Origin: Micromonospora sp045209745
GTDB lineage: Bacteria > Actinomycetota > Actinomycetes > Mycobacteriales > Micromonosporaceae
NCBI RefSeq assembly: GCF_045209745.1
Contig: NZ_CP109273.1
Location: 3,782,001-3,846,000, forward strand
DNA length: 64,000 nt
Reading direction: 5' to 3'
Shown: positions 23,779 through 33,045 of the stretch, piece after piece
How positions within the stretch are numbered: position 1 is the first letter of the stretch
How the letters are laid out: the number at the start of each line of letters is the position of its first letter
Notes under the pieces: model-generated
What the model was told of the DNA's origin: nothing
The model's database searches: none
The model's input: only the letters and a program-made list of their open reading frames with translations
Made by a program: the position numbers and the translations under genes

Positions 23779-25287
23779 ATGGTGTCTGCCACCTCTCCCT
23801 CTCCCTCTGACAGCGCCGAGGGCCGTCGCGTCGCTCTGCTCACCCTCGGCTGCGCCCGCAACGAGGTCGATTCGGAGGAGCTTGCCGCCCGGCTGCACGC
23901 CGACGGTTGGCAGGTGACCACCGACGGCGAGGGCGCCGACGTGGTGGTCGTCAACACCTGCGGTTTCGTGGAGAAGGCCAAGCAGGACTCCATCCAGACC
24001 CTGCTCGCCGCCGCGGGCACGGGCGCCAAGGTGGTCGCCGCGGGTTGCATGGCCGAGCGCTACGGCCGGGAGTTGGCCGACAGCCTGCCCGAGGCGCAGG
24101 CGGTGCTGAGCTTCGACGACTACCCGGACATCGCCGCCCGGTTGAACGCGGTCGTCGCCGGCGAGCAGGTCATCGCGCACACCCCTCGGGACCGACGTGA
24201 GTTGCTGCCGCTGACCCCGGTGAAGCGACGTGACACCGGGGTGTCGCTGCCCGGGCACGGCACCGTGGCCCGCACCGCCGTCGACACCGACGAGCACACC
24301 CCGGCGCACCTGCGCCAGGTGCTGCGCCGCCGGCTGGACACCGGCCCGGTGGCCTCGCTGAAGCTGGCCAGCGGCTGTGACCGACGCTGCGCGTTCTGTG
24401 CCATCCCCGCCTTCCGTGGGGCGTTCGTCTCGCGTACCCCTGACGAGCTGCTCGCCGAGGCGGAGTGGCTGGCCAAGACCGGCGTACGGGAGCTGGTGCT
24501 GGTCAGCGAGAACTCCACCTCGTACGGCAAGGACCTGGGCGACCCCCGTGCACTGGAGAAGCTCCTGCCGCAGCTCGCCGCGGTGAGCGGCATCGTCCGC
24601 GTACGGGCGAGCTACCTCCAGCCGGCCGAGACCCGGCCCGGGCTGGTCGAGGCGATTGCTGGCACGCCGGGGGTGGCCCCGTACTTCGACCTGTCGTTCC
24701 AGCACTCCAGTGAGCCGGTGCTGCGCCGGATGCGTCGGTTCGGCTCCACCGATCGGTTCCTGGAGCTGCTGGCCAGCGCCCGGGCGCTGGCCCCGGATGC
24801 CGGCGCGCGGAGCAACTTCATCGTCGGCTTCCCGGGCGAGACCCGCGCCGATGTCAACGAGCTGGTCCGGTTCCTGACCGAGGCCCGGCTCGACGCGATC
24901 GGCATGTTCGACTACAGCGACGAGGACGGCACCGAGGCCGCCGGCCTGCCCGGCAAGGTCTCCGCCGCGACGATCAAGCGACGCTACGACCGGCTCAGCG
25001 CGCTCGCCGACGAGCTCTGCTCGCAGCGGGCCGAGGACCGGCTCGGCTCGACCGTCGAGGTGTTGGTCGACTCGATCGCCGACGGCGTGGTGGAGGGCCG
25101 GGCAGCCCACCAGGCGCCGGAGGTGGACGGCTCCACCACCCTGGTCGCCCCGGCTGAGGGCGGGGTCGATTTGACCGCGCTGCGCCCGGGTGACCTGGTG
25201 CGCGCGACGGTGACCGGCACCGAAGGGGTGGACCTGCTCGCTGTGCCGGATGAGATGATCTCGGCGGCGCCCGGCGCGGCACGGTGA
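23779..25287 (+). CDS. rimO: Ribosomal protein S12 methylthiotransferase RimO
   Basis: RimO is a radical-SAM enzyme that methylthiolates an aspartate of ribosomal protein S12. The 502-residue protein has an N-terminal UPF0004 domain (LLTLGCARNEVDSEELA, with further cysteines in VNTCGF and AAGCMAERYG), the radical-SAM cluster motif in CDRRCAFCAIPAFRG, and a C-terminal TRAM domain. ATG 23779 is preferred on family similarity; GTG 23782 is an alternative. The end overlaps the longest pgsA frame (GTGA). Confidence 0.95.
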   Translation: MVSATSPSPSDSAEGRRVALLTLGCARNEVDSEELAARLHADGWQVTTDGEGADVVVVNTCGFVEKAKQDSIQTLLAAAGTGAKVVAAGCMAERYGRELADSLPEAQAVLSFDDYPDIAARLNAVVAGEQVIAHTPRDRRELLPLTPVKRRDTGVSLPGHGTVARTAVDTDEHTPAHLRQVLRRRLDTGPVASLKLASGCDRRCAFCAIPAFRGAFVSRTPDELLAEAEWLAKTGVRELVLVSENSTSYGKDLGDPRALEKLLPQLAAVSGIVRVRASYLQPAETRPGLVEAIAGTPGVAPYFDLSFQHSSEPVLRRMRRFGSTDRFLELLASARALAPDAGARSNFIVGFPGETRADVNELVRFLTEARLDAIGMFDYSDEDGTEAAGLPGKVSAATIKRRYDRLSALADELCSQRAEDRLGSTVEVLVDSIADGVVEGRAAHQAPEVDGSTTLVAPAEGGVDLTALRPGDLVRATVTGTEGVDLLAVPDEMISAAPGAAR

Positions 25288-25961
25288 CGGCGGGCCCGAG
25301 CGGAGCGGGGGAGCCAGGTGGTGCGGTGCCGGGAACACGGCGGCCCGAGCGGGGTGCGGCGGTGACTGGGGCGACGGAGTCGACGCCGGCCCGGGTCGTT
25401 GCCGTGGTGCCCGTCCTCAACGCGGCCAACGCGCTGACCGCCCTGCGGTTGGTGCTGGTGCCGGTCTTCGGCGCCTCGGTGATCATGTCCGGGATGACCC
25501 ATTCCGGCTGGCGGATGGTGGCTTGCCTGATCTTCGCGGTGGCCTCGGCGACGGACCTGGTGGACGGCTGGATCGCCCGCCGGTTCGGCCTGGTCACCTC
25601 GGTCGGCAAGGTCGCCGACCCGATCGCCGACAAGGCGCTCACCGGCGCGGCCCTGGTGCTGCTCTCCTGGTACGACCAGCTGCCCTGGTGGGTGACCGTG
25701 CTGATCCTCGTCCGCGAGCTGGGGATCACCGTGCTGCGGTTCTGGGTGATCCGGCACGGCGTGATCGCCGCCAGCCGCGGCGGCAAGGTCAAGACCGCGC
25801 TCCAGATCCTCGCCATCGCCTGGTACCTCTGGCCGATGCCGGCCGCCCTCGCCGCCGTCGGCCCGTGGATCATGGCGGCTGCCGTCCTGGTGACGGTCGC
25901 CACCGGCTTCGACTACATAGCCCAGGCCCTCCGCCTCCGCCGCCTCCGCCGCCTCCGCTGA
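25284..25961 (+). CDS. pgsA: CDP-diacylglycerol--glycerol-3-phosphate 3-phosphatidyltransferase
   Basis: PgsA makes phosphatidylglycerol phosphate in the membrane. The CDP-alcohol phosphotransferase motif D-x2-DG-x2-AR-x8-G-x3-D-x3-D is complete in DLVDGWIARRFG followed by GKVADPIADK, with about five to six hydrophobic helices. The longest frame starts at GTG 25284 within the rimO stop. In-frame GTGs at 25326 and 25362 would remove a low-complexity N-terminus and give about 199 residues, closer to the family length, so the start is uncertain. The tail ends in short Arg-Leu repeats. Confidence 0.9.
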   Translation: MTAGPSGAGEPGGAVPGTRRPERGAAVTGATESTPARVVAVVPVLNAANALTALRLVLVPVFGASVIMSGMTHSGWRMVACLIFAVASATDLVDGWIARRFGLVTSVGKVADPIADKALTGAALVLLSWYDQLPWWVTVLILVRELGITVLRFWVIRHGVIAASRGGKVKTALQILAIAWYLWPMPAALAAVGPWIMAAAVLVTVATGFDYIAQALRLRRLRRLR

Positions 25962-26008
25962 CCCCACCCACCCCGCCCCACCGGGGCCGAGGCCGGGGCC
26001 GACGTCGC

Positions 26009-26071
26009 CGTTGATCATGAAGTTAGCGTCATGGGTGACGGCGTGTCGCGCCGCTAACTTCATGATCGACG
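26009..26071. repeat. Inverted-repeat element, family A, copy 2
   Basis: Arms 26009-26028 (CGTTGATCATGAAGTTAGCG) and 26052-26071 pair over 20 bases with one G-U pair around a 23-base loop. Arms and loop match the copy at 9171-9235 in the reverse orientation. It separates pgsA from cinA. Confidence 0.75.
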
Positions 26072-26120
26072 TGATCGGGCCGGAAGGGTTGGGGGTCGGT
26101 GAGTGGGGAAGGACGGGTCT

Positions 26121-26768
<648 letters not shown>

Positions 26769-26813
26769 GCCCCATCCCGGCAAGCTGACGGGCGGGGCGG
26801 GATGTCGCCCGGG

Positions 26814-26836
26814 CCCGCAACGGGTACGGTTGCGGG
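26814..26836. promoter_or_regulatory. Palindromic operator upstream of clgR
   Basis: Perfect 8-base arms CCCGCAAC and GTTGCGGG are separated by GGGTACG. The centre overlaps a possible -10 box TACGGT (26825-26830), 77 nt before ATG 26913. Autoregulation by ClgR is the simplest guess. Confidence 0.5.
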
Positions 26837-26912
26837 AAGGCTCCGACGTTCGGGGTCGGCGCGGTCCGCCGCGACCGGCTGCCCAGCGAGGTATCCCTCA
26901 AGGGGAGGTGCG

Positions 26913-27353
26913 ATGATCCTGCTACGTCGGGTGATCGGTGACGCACTGCGGGCGCGCCGGCAGGGGCAGCAGCGCACGCTGCGTGAGGTGTCCACCGCCG
27001 CCAACGTCAGCCTCGGCTATCTCTCCGAGATCGAACGCGGGCACAAGGAGCCGTCCAGCGAGCTGCTGGCCGCGATCTGTGACGCCCTCGGTGCCCGGCT
27101 TTCCGAGCTCCTGCTCGAGGTGAGCGACACCGTGGCGCTCGCTGAGCAGATGCCCGAGGTGCTCGTCTCGATGCAGGACGAGCCGGCCGATGCCACGGCC
27201 GTGCCCAAGCGCACCAACCGGGGTGTCCGCCAGGTCACCTCCGATGGCAAGGTCGCCGTCTCGGTCCGCCAGGATTCGCCGCTCAGGGCCACGCTGCGCA
27301 GCTCCCGCGTCCGCCCGACCGAGCGCGACCGGGACGTGGTCTGCGCCGCCTGA
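26913..27353 (+). CDS. clgR: ClgR-type XRE family transcriptional regulator
   Basis: A 146-residue regulator with an N-terminal helix-turn-helix of the Cro/cI type: TLREVSTAANVSLGYLSEIERGHKEPSSELLAAI (about residues 23-56). ClgR activates Clp-protease and stress genes in actinobacteria, and in mycobacteria also pspA. The C-terminal part is basic and mostly unstructured, ending in CAA, a small hydrophobic end of the kind recognised by ClpP proteases (inferred). It sits between cinA and pspA, which matches the mycobacterial clgR-pspA arrangement. ATG 26913 follows GGGGAGG. Confidence 0.88.
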   Translation: MILLRRVIGDALRARRQGQQRTLREVSTAANVSLGYLSEIERGHKEPSSELLAAICDALGARLSELLLEVSDTVALAEQMPEVLVSMQDEPADATAVPKRTNRGVRQVTSDGKVAVSVRQDSPLRATLRSSRVRPTERDRDVVCAA

Positions 27354-27442
27354 GCCCGTCCCTTCTGCGGGGCCATGGGCGGGCTGGCACCGGCCGCGTA
27401 GGGTGGCCCGCAGGAGCTGCCGGTGCTGTCGACCGCCTGGTA

Positions 27443-27463
27443 CGAACGCCTCGCTGGCGTTCG
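27443..27463. promoter_or_regulatory. Palindromic operator upstream of pspA
   Basis: Perfect 8-base arms CGAACGCC and GGCGTTCG around TCGCT, about 90 nt before the pspA start. It contains the CGC/GCG half-site pattern reported for ClgR targets but with a longer spacer, so control by ClgR is only possible. Confidence 0.5.
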
Positions 27464-27553
27464 GCTGGGACGATGGAGTCCGGCCGGCAATGGTCGGTCG
27501 GTCCAGCCGGCCCGGCCGTGGTGGAGCGACGCTACTGAGGGGATACCGCGGAG

Positions 27554-28426
27554 ATGGCGAACCCGTTCGTCAAGGGTTGGAATTACCTGATGGCGCTCTT
27601 CGGTGCGAAGATCGATGAGCACGCCGATCCCAAGGTGCAGATCCAGCAGGCCATCGAGGACGCCCAGCGGCAGCACCAGGCGCTGGTGCAGCAGGCTGCC
27701 GCGGTGATCGGCAACCAGCGTCAGCTGGAGATGAAGCTGTCCCGGCAGATGTCCGAGGTCGAGCGGTTGCAGGGCAACGCGCGGCAGGCTCTGGTGCTGT
27801 CCGACCAGGCCCGGGCCAAGGGTGACGAGGCCGAGGCAGCGCGGTTCGAGCAGTCGGCGCAGACCCTGGCCACCCAGTTGGTGTCCGCCGAGCAGGCCAC
27901 CGAAGACCTGAAGACCCTGCACGACCAGGCGCTGGGCGCCGCCGCGCAGGCCCGCCGTGCGGTCGAGAACAACTCGATGATCCTCCAGCAGAAGCTCGCC
28001 GAGCGCACCAAGCTGCTCAGCCAGCTGGAGCAGGCCAAGATGCAGGAGACGGTGGCCCGATCGCTGGAGTCGATGTCGTCGCTGACCGCGCCGGGCAACA
28101 CCCCGTCGCTGGACGAGGTGCGCGACCGCATCGAGCGGCGGTACGCCAACGCGATGGGTCGCGCCGAGTTGGCCGGCAACTCCGTCGAGGGCCGGATGTT
28201 GGAGATCCAAAAGGCGACAATCGACTCGGCCGGCTCCGCCCGGCTGGAGCAGATCCGGTCCAGCATGGCGGGGGAGCAGCTCGGGGGCGCGTCGCAACGA
28301 CCGGGCGTGCCGCAGGCGGAGAAGGCCGGCCCGACCACCGACCCGACGGCCGCCGCCCGGCTGGACGAGCTCCGCGCCAGCATGGCGCGTGAGCGGGGCA
28401 CCGGCGACCCGACCGCCGCCGGCTGA
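27554..28426 (+). CDS. pspA: Phage-shock protein A (PspA/IM30 family)
   Basis: PspA is a peripheral membrane protein of the ESCRT-III superfamily that protects a damaged cytoplasmic membrane. The 290-residue protein begins MANPFVKGWNYLMALFGAKIDEHADPK, an amphipathic membrane-binding helix, and continues as long coiled-coil helices to about residue 220, rich in Gln, Ala, Glu and Arg. The C-terminal 60 residues contain two similar ARLDELRASMARE-like helices separated by a low-complexity linker. pspM follows 23 bp downstream and clgR lies upstream. Confidence 0.93.
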   Translation: MANPFVKGWNYLMALFGAKIDEHADPKVQIQQAIEDAQRQHQALVQQAAAVIGNQRQLEMKLSRQMSEVERLQGNARQALVLSDQARAKGDEAEAARFEQSAQTLATQLVSAEQATEDLKTLHDQALGAAAQARRAVENNSMILQQKLAERTKLLSQLEQAKMQETVARSLESMSSLTAPGNTPSLDEVRDRIERRYANAMGRAELAGNSVEGRMLEIQKATIDSAGSARLEQIRSSMAGEQLGGASQRPGVPQAEKAGPTTDPTAAARLDELRASMARERGTGDPTAAG

Positions 28427-28449
28427 ACGACTGGACCGAGGAGGTCAGG

Positions 28450-29235
28450 GTGGCAGACGAGCGGACGCGGTACTTCCGAAGGCTGAGTCGGCTTCGCCGG
28501 TCCGCCCGACGATGGAGCGTGCTGGCCGGTGGACTTGGCGGCGCGGCGGCGGTGCTGACCCCGTACGCCGGCCTCGGTCTGCCCGACGCGGCCTGGGCCG
28601 GCGCCGCGGGCAGTGCGGTGGCGCTCGCCGCCTGGCGCTGGATCGACGTGCGCGCCCTGGCCGCCCAGCCGGCACCCCCCGCGCTCGACCCGGCCGAGGC
28701 CGCGGCCCGGTCGCGGGCCCGGTTGATCGCCGCCGTCGAGCGGCTGCCGGTCGGCCCGGGTGTGCTGGCCGAGGTCCGCCGGGTCCGCTCCCGGATCGCG
28801 TTGCGCGGCACCAGCGCGGGCGAGCCGGGGGCCCGACTGGACCGGGCGGCACTCACCCTGGCCGGGATGGCCCCCCGGCTCACCGGGTTGGCCGAGCCAG
28901 CGGTGCTGGAGGCCGCTGCCGCCGACCGTTCCCTGCGCGACCTGGCCACACGGGTGGCCAGCGTCGAACGTGCGCTGCGGCTGGCCCCGGCCGACGCCCG
29001 GCCGCCGCTGGCCGAGGCACACGCCGTGCTGACCGCCCAGCTGAAGGACGGGGTCGCGGCCTACGAACGGCTGGTCGTCGCCGCCGCCGGCTATCTGGCC
29101 GAGGACGCCCGACCGGAGACCGCCCACCCGGCCGCCGACCGGCTCACCGAGGCAACGGACCTGCTGCACGGCGTTGCCGGGGCTCTGGCCGAGCTGCGCG
29201 CCGTCGGCACCCCGCTGCGCGCACCCACCCGCTGA
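28450..29235 (+). CDS. pspM: PspM-like envelope-stress membrane protein
   Basis: A 261-residue protein with two adjacent hydrophobic helices near the N-terminus (about 20-75: SVLAGGLGGAAAVLTPYAG and AGAAGSAVALAAW) and a long cytoplasmic Ala/Arg/Leu helical domain. Position and topology match Rv2743c/PspM, the membrane partner of PspA in the mycobacterial clgR-pspA-pspM-pspN operon. No pspN-like fourth gene follows; a convergent gene starts 38 bp away. GTG 28450 follows GAGGAGG. The assignment rests mostly on context and topology. Confidence 0.75.
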   Translation: MADERTRYFRRLSRLRRSARRWSVLAGGLGGAAAVLTPYAGLGLPDAAWAGAAGSAVALAAWRWIDVRALAAQPAPPALDPAEAAARSRARLIAAVERLPVGPGVLAEVRRVRSRIALRGTSAGEPGARLDRAALTLAGMAPRLTGLAEPAVLEAAAADRSLRDLATRVASVERALRLAPADARPPLAEAHAVLTAQLKDGVAAYERLVVAAAGYLAEDARPETAHPAADRLTEATDLLHGVAGALAELRAVGTPLRAPTR

Positions 29236-29273
29236 GACGCCCACCCGCCGAGCAACGCACCCGCCCCGGCCGC

Positions 29274-32200
29274 TCACGGCGGTGTCGTGACCAGGACCAG
29301 GCCGGTGTACGGCGAGCTGCCCACGACGTTGAACGACCGGATCCGGTAGTGGTAGGTCACGCCCCGGGCCAGCCCCGTGTTGGTGAAGCCGCGACCGGTC
29401 ACCGTGAAGGTGGCGACCTCCTGCTCGAACGTCGGGTCCAGAGCCCGCTGCACGATGAACCCGGACCCCGGGCCGGCGGGTGTGCTCGCCGCCCAGGCCA
29501 GGAGCACCGTCGCGGTGTCCGGCCCCGGGGCGCTGGCGGTGGCGCTCACCCCGCTCGGGGTGTCCGGCGCGGGTGGTGCGCTCACCGTGGCGACCGTCGA
29601 CCAGGCCGAGGCGGCGCCCAGGTAGGTGGTCCGCACGCGGTAGTAGTACGTGGTGTCGGGCGCGACCGTGACGTCCAGGTGGTTGTCGCCGACGCCGATG
29701 GCCGTGGTGCCCGGGCCGCTGGTGAACGTCGGGTTGGTGGCCCGCTGCACGTCGATGCCGGTGGCGAACGACCGGTTCACCCAGCGCAGCGCCACGCGCA
29801 GCGGCGCGGCCGGCGGGAGTGCCGCGACCAGGCCGCTCGGCGCGGCCAGGTGCACCGAGGCGGGTACGCCGTTCGACCAGGACGAGTAGCTGACCGCGTT
29901 TTCCGCCCGGATCCGGTAGTGGTAGGTCACCCCGGGGGTGACGGTCGCGTCCGTGTACCGGGTGGCGGCGGCCGCGACGGTGATCGTGGTGACCTCGCCG
30001 CCGAAGGTGGCATCGGTGGCCCGTTGCAGCAGGTGGCTGGTGGCGGCTGGTCGGCCGCCGTTGCTGGTCCAGGCCAGCGCGATCGCGGGTAGCGCGGTGG
30101 CCGAGCCGGGCACCGGCGTGGCGGTCAGCCCGGTCGGTGCCTTCGGCGCCACCCGCACCACCAGTGGCCGGGTCATCCCGCCGTCGCGGTGGCCGGCGAG
30201 CTGGCTGTGCCAGCGATACTCCCAGCCTAGGTTGACGAGTTGGTTGACCACCGTTGCGGGTCGACCGTCCGCCGGGCTGAGGGGGGTCGACCCGGTCCGG
30301 GCCCCGGGCGGGCGACCCGGGTCGAGCAGCCGGACGCTGTCGCCCAGCTTGAACGGCAGCACCGGGGCGACCGGACGCAGCGCCACCACCACGTCCTCCC
30401 GGGGGTTGACCCGGACGATCTCCTTCCAGCCCAACTCCGTGCCGTGTGGCGGTCGCAACGTGCCGTCCCAGCCGACCCGGTTGACCACCTGCACGTCGCA
30501 GCCGCCGAAACGCAGCGGCTCGGTCAGCCGGACGTTGCCACTGATTCGCCAGAGCTGGGTGCCGTCGGTCGGCGCACCCACCGGCACGGCGGGGTCGGTG
30601 GCGAAGAGCACCTCGGTGACCGGATCGGTCGGACCGAGCGGCAGGGTCGTCGGGTTGAGCGGCCTGGCGTGCGGGTGTCCGACGCCGAGGCGGCCGGCCA
30701 ACCGGCCGTGGTCGGGCTCGAAGACCTGCTCCGCGGCCTTGACCGTGATCGGCAGGGTCACCGGGCCGACGCCGGCCGCCGGGGTGAACGTCACCGAGGT
30801 GGCGTGCACCGGCACCGTCGTCTCCGCCGCGGTCCGGGTGCCGAACGCAGGGTCGTACGCCGGCTGCGGCACGATCGGCGGGCGTTGGCTCGCCGCGTAC
30901 GCCATGGGCAGCCTCGCGCGCAGCCGGCTCAGGTCGTACGGCGGTGCGGGCGCCCCGCTGACCCGGAACTGGAGCAGGGTGCGGGTGTTCGGGCCGTACC
31001 CCGGCTCGGTGGCAGGTGGGCCGCCCTCGGCGGTCCGGTCCGGTGCGTCGGTGTGCTGGTCGTAGCGGGGGTCGAAGCCGGGCAGCGGGGCCGGGGCGTC
31101 GTTGTACAGGATCAGCGTGCTGCCCGGTGGCACGGCGGAGAAGTCGACCAGCACGTCGGCCCGCTCACCCGGGCCGAGCAGCATCGTGTGCCCGTCGACG
31201 TTCAGCACGGTCGGGTCGAGCCGGTCGTAGCGGTAGCCGATCGGTCGGTTCGGCAGCACCACCGGGGCGGGCAGCAGCCCGGCCTCGTTGCCGATCTGGA
31301 TGAACTCCGGGCCGGCGGCGCGCGGGTCCGGCACACCGCCGTCGCGTCCGTCGGTCGGCCACCCGGTGGGCCGGTCGGCCGCCCGCACGGCGGGCACCAT
31401 CGGCACCTCACCGGCGTCGGCGTCGGCGAGCGTGCCGTCGGCCGCCCACATTGCCGCGTCGGAGCAGGCGCGGTAGAGCTGGAGGTTGAGGCTGCGGTCC
31501 AGGCAGGCGTTGAGGATCCGGAACCGGTACGCGCGCGGTCGCACCTCCAGGTACGGGTAGGCGACGCCGTTGACGAGCGGGGTGTCGCCGTACGCCTCGG
31601 GGACCACGGACGGGTGCGGCACTCCGGGGCTCAGCGGCGGCTCGTCCGGCGCGCCGACCGGGTCGTGGTGCGGGTTCGGGACCCAACTGTCGGTGTGGGT
31701 GTCGTTTAAGGCTGGGTTGTGCGACCAGGGGCCGTAGTCCCACCGGCCGGTGGGGTTGCGTCCACCGGCCCGGTACGGGTTCTGCCGCGGCTGGTAGACG
31801 TGCGGGTGCCAGAGGCTTCCCCGGGCGCCCCAGCGTTCCCGATCCCAGGTCGGGTCCTCGGCGGCGAGTTGGGTGTCGTCGGGCACGAACGTCTTGTCCT
31901 CGATCACCAGCGGCAGCTGGTCCGCCGGCAGCACGTTGTCGGCGACGAGTTGGTCCTCGGCCGGGTCGGTGAGCAGGTAGAGCGCGAGCTGCCCGCCGTA
32001 GACGGTGAGCCGGGCCAGGCCGAGGGTGTTGTCGTGGAACCACATCAGCCGGCCGCTCTGCTCGTTCGGGTAGTAGAGCGTGGTCGCGCCGGCACCGGGC
32101 GGCGGCATGTCCGGCACGTGGGTCACGCCCACCCCGGTCGGGTACGGAGTGATCTCTGCGGCCGGGGTGATCCACTGCCCCGGGTTGCCGGCGCTGGTCC

Positions 32201-32879
32201 AGCCGGTCTGTGCCCCGGCCAGGTGCAGCACAGCCCGGTTCTGCGGGTACGGCGCCGGCCCGTCCAGCGGGCCGAGCCCGGCCCCCTGGATCGTGTCGTC
32301 GACCGGCAGGAACAACTCGCCGGCCCGGCCGGTGGGAAGTTGGTTGATGAATTTCACCCGGACCGGTCGGCCCCGACGGGCGAGGATCATCGGGCCGAGG
32401 TGCCAGGGCCGCTCGGGTGGTGCCACCAGGTTGTGGCCCGACGCGTCGGTGCCCAGGTTGAGCTGCCGGTAGCCGCGCAGCCGGGTGGCCGGCAGGTCCC
32501 GATGCAGCCGTTGCGCGTATTCCTGCAGGCCGATCTCGTAGTAGTCGCAGCCCGGATAGCTGATCGTGTCCGGCACTGCCACCGGCAGGTGGCCGCCGAG
32601 GTCGGTGCGGCTCTGCTGGCCCGGAGTGGGCAGCGGGTCGACGAACTTGCGCAGCCCGGTCCCGGGCGCCACCCGCCCGCTGGGGTCACGCGCTGGCCGA
32701 GGGCTGTGTGCGAAGTTCGGCACGGGGCCGAAGCAGCGGGGCACCACGGCCGGGTCCAGGCTCGGCGCCGGGACGGTCTCCTCGGCGGTACGCGCGGCCG
32801 GCACGGACGCCGCCAGGCCGAAGGTGTCGCGGGTGGTCCGCTCGAAGAAGGTGGTGCGGAGTCTGCGGAACATCGCCAT
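29274..32879 (-). CDS. Degenerate multicopper-oxidase-like protein with three FnIII domains
   Basis: A 1201-residue protein. Residues about 100-910 align by order of motifs with large bacterial multicopper oxidases (GQWITPAAEITPYP, DMPPPGAGATTLYYPNEQ, ELGWKEIVRVNPREDVVVAL), but the copper ligands are largely gone. HxHG reads HLAG (219-222). HDH reads HDN (282-284). The HPxHxH loop reads EPLRFG (787-792). HCHxxxHxxxxM reads HSQLAGHRDGGM (891-902). Three fibronectin type III domains follow (about 912-1010, 1012-1102, 1104-1201). No classical signal peptide is seen. GGGGAG precedes ATG 32879; a second ATG is at 32873. It is convergent with pspM. It is more likely a structural or binding protein than an oxidase. 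Confidence 0.8.
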   Translation of the reverse strand: MAMFRRLRTTFFERTTRDTFGLAASVPAARTAEETVPAPSLDPAVVPRCFGPVPNFAHSPRPARDPSGRVAPGTGLRKFVDPLPTPGQQSRTDLGGHLPVAVPDTISYPGCDYYEIGLQEYAQRLHRDLPATRLRGYRQLNLGTDASGHNLVAPPERPWHLGPMILARRGRPVRVKFINQLPTGRAGELFLPVDDTIQGAGLGPLDGPAPYPQNRAVLHLAGAQTGWTSAGNPGQWITPAAEITPYPTGVGVTHVPDMPPPGAGATTLYYPNEQSGRLMWFHDNTLGLARLTVYGGQLALYLLTDPAEDQLVADNVLPADQLPLVIEDKTFVPDDTQLAAEDPTWDRERWGARGSLWHPHVYQPRQNPYRAGGRNPTGRWDYGPWSHNPALNDTHTDSWVPNPHHDPVGAPDEPPLSPGVPHPSVVPEAYGDTPLVNGVAYPYLEVRPRAYRFRILNACLDRSLNLQLYRACSDAAMWAADGTLADADAGEVPMVPAVRAADRPTGWPTDGRDGGVPDPRAAGPEFIQIGNEAGLLPAPVVLPNRPIGYRYDRLDPTVLNVDGHTMLLGPGERADVLVDFSAVPPGSTLILYNDAPAPLPGFDPRYDQHTDAPDRTAEGGPPATEPGYGPNTRTLLQFRVSGAPAPPYDLSRLRARLPMAYAASQRPPIVPQPAYDPAFGTRTAAETTVPVHATSVTFTPAAGVGPVTLPITVKAAEQVFEPDHGRLAGRLGVGHPHARPLNPTTLPLGPTDPVTEVLFATDPAVPVGAPTDGTQLWRISGNVRLTEPLRFGGCDVQVVNRVGWDGTLRPPHGTELGWKEIVRVNPREDVVVALRPVAPVLPFKLGDSVRLLDPGRPPGARTGSTPLSPADGRPATVVNQLVNLGWEYRWHSQLAGHRDGGMTRPLVVRVAPKAPTGLTATPVPGSATALPAIALAWTSNGGRPAATSHLLQRATDATFGGEVTTITVAAAATRYTDATVTPGVTYHYRIRAENAVSYSSWSNGVPASVHLAAPSGLVAALPPAAPLRVALRWVNRSFATGIDVQRATNPTFTSGPGTTAIGVGDNHLDVTVAPDTTYYYRVRTTYLGAASAWSTVATVSAPPAPDTPSGVSATASAPGPDTATVLLAWAASTPAGPGSGFIVQRALDPTFEQEVATFTVTGRGFTNTGLARGVTYHYRIRSFNVVGSSPYTGLVLVTTPP

Positions 32880-33045
32880 GACTCTCCCCGGGTTCGGGGC
32901 ACGAGGCCGGCCACTCCGGCGTGGCGGACCTCGGCACTCTGCTGACGGTCGGTGAGCACTCAACCGCAGCATGCGACTCCGGCGGCCGGATAGGAATTAC
33001 CCAATCGTCCGTATCTGGGACGGCCTCGACCGGTGGGCGTCCTAC

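Noticed and set aside
27443..27463. The pspA palindrome as a proven ClgR box
   Set aside because: Half-sites resemble the CGC/GCG pattern but the spacer is two bases longer than the published consensus as I remember it; kept only as a possible operator.
30240..31709. A 489-codon plus-strand frame opposite the multicopper-oxidase-like gene
   Set aside because: The minus strand keeps multicopper-oxidase and FnIII similarity over 1201 codons; the plus frame is Arg/Gly/Val low-complexity.
29274..32879. The multicopper-oxidase-like gene as an active laccase or bilirubin oxidase
   Set aside because: Type 1 Cys and several type 2/3 His ligands are substituted.
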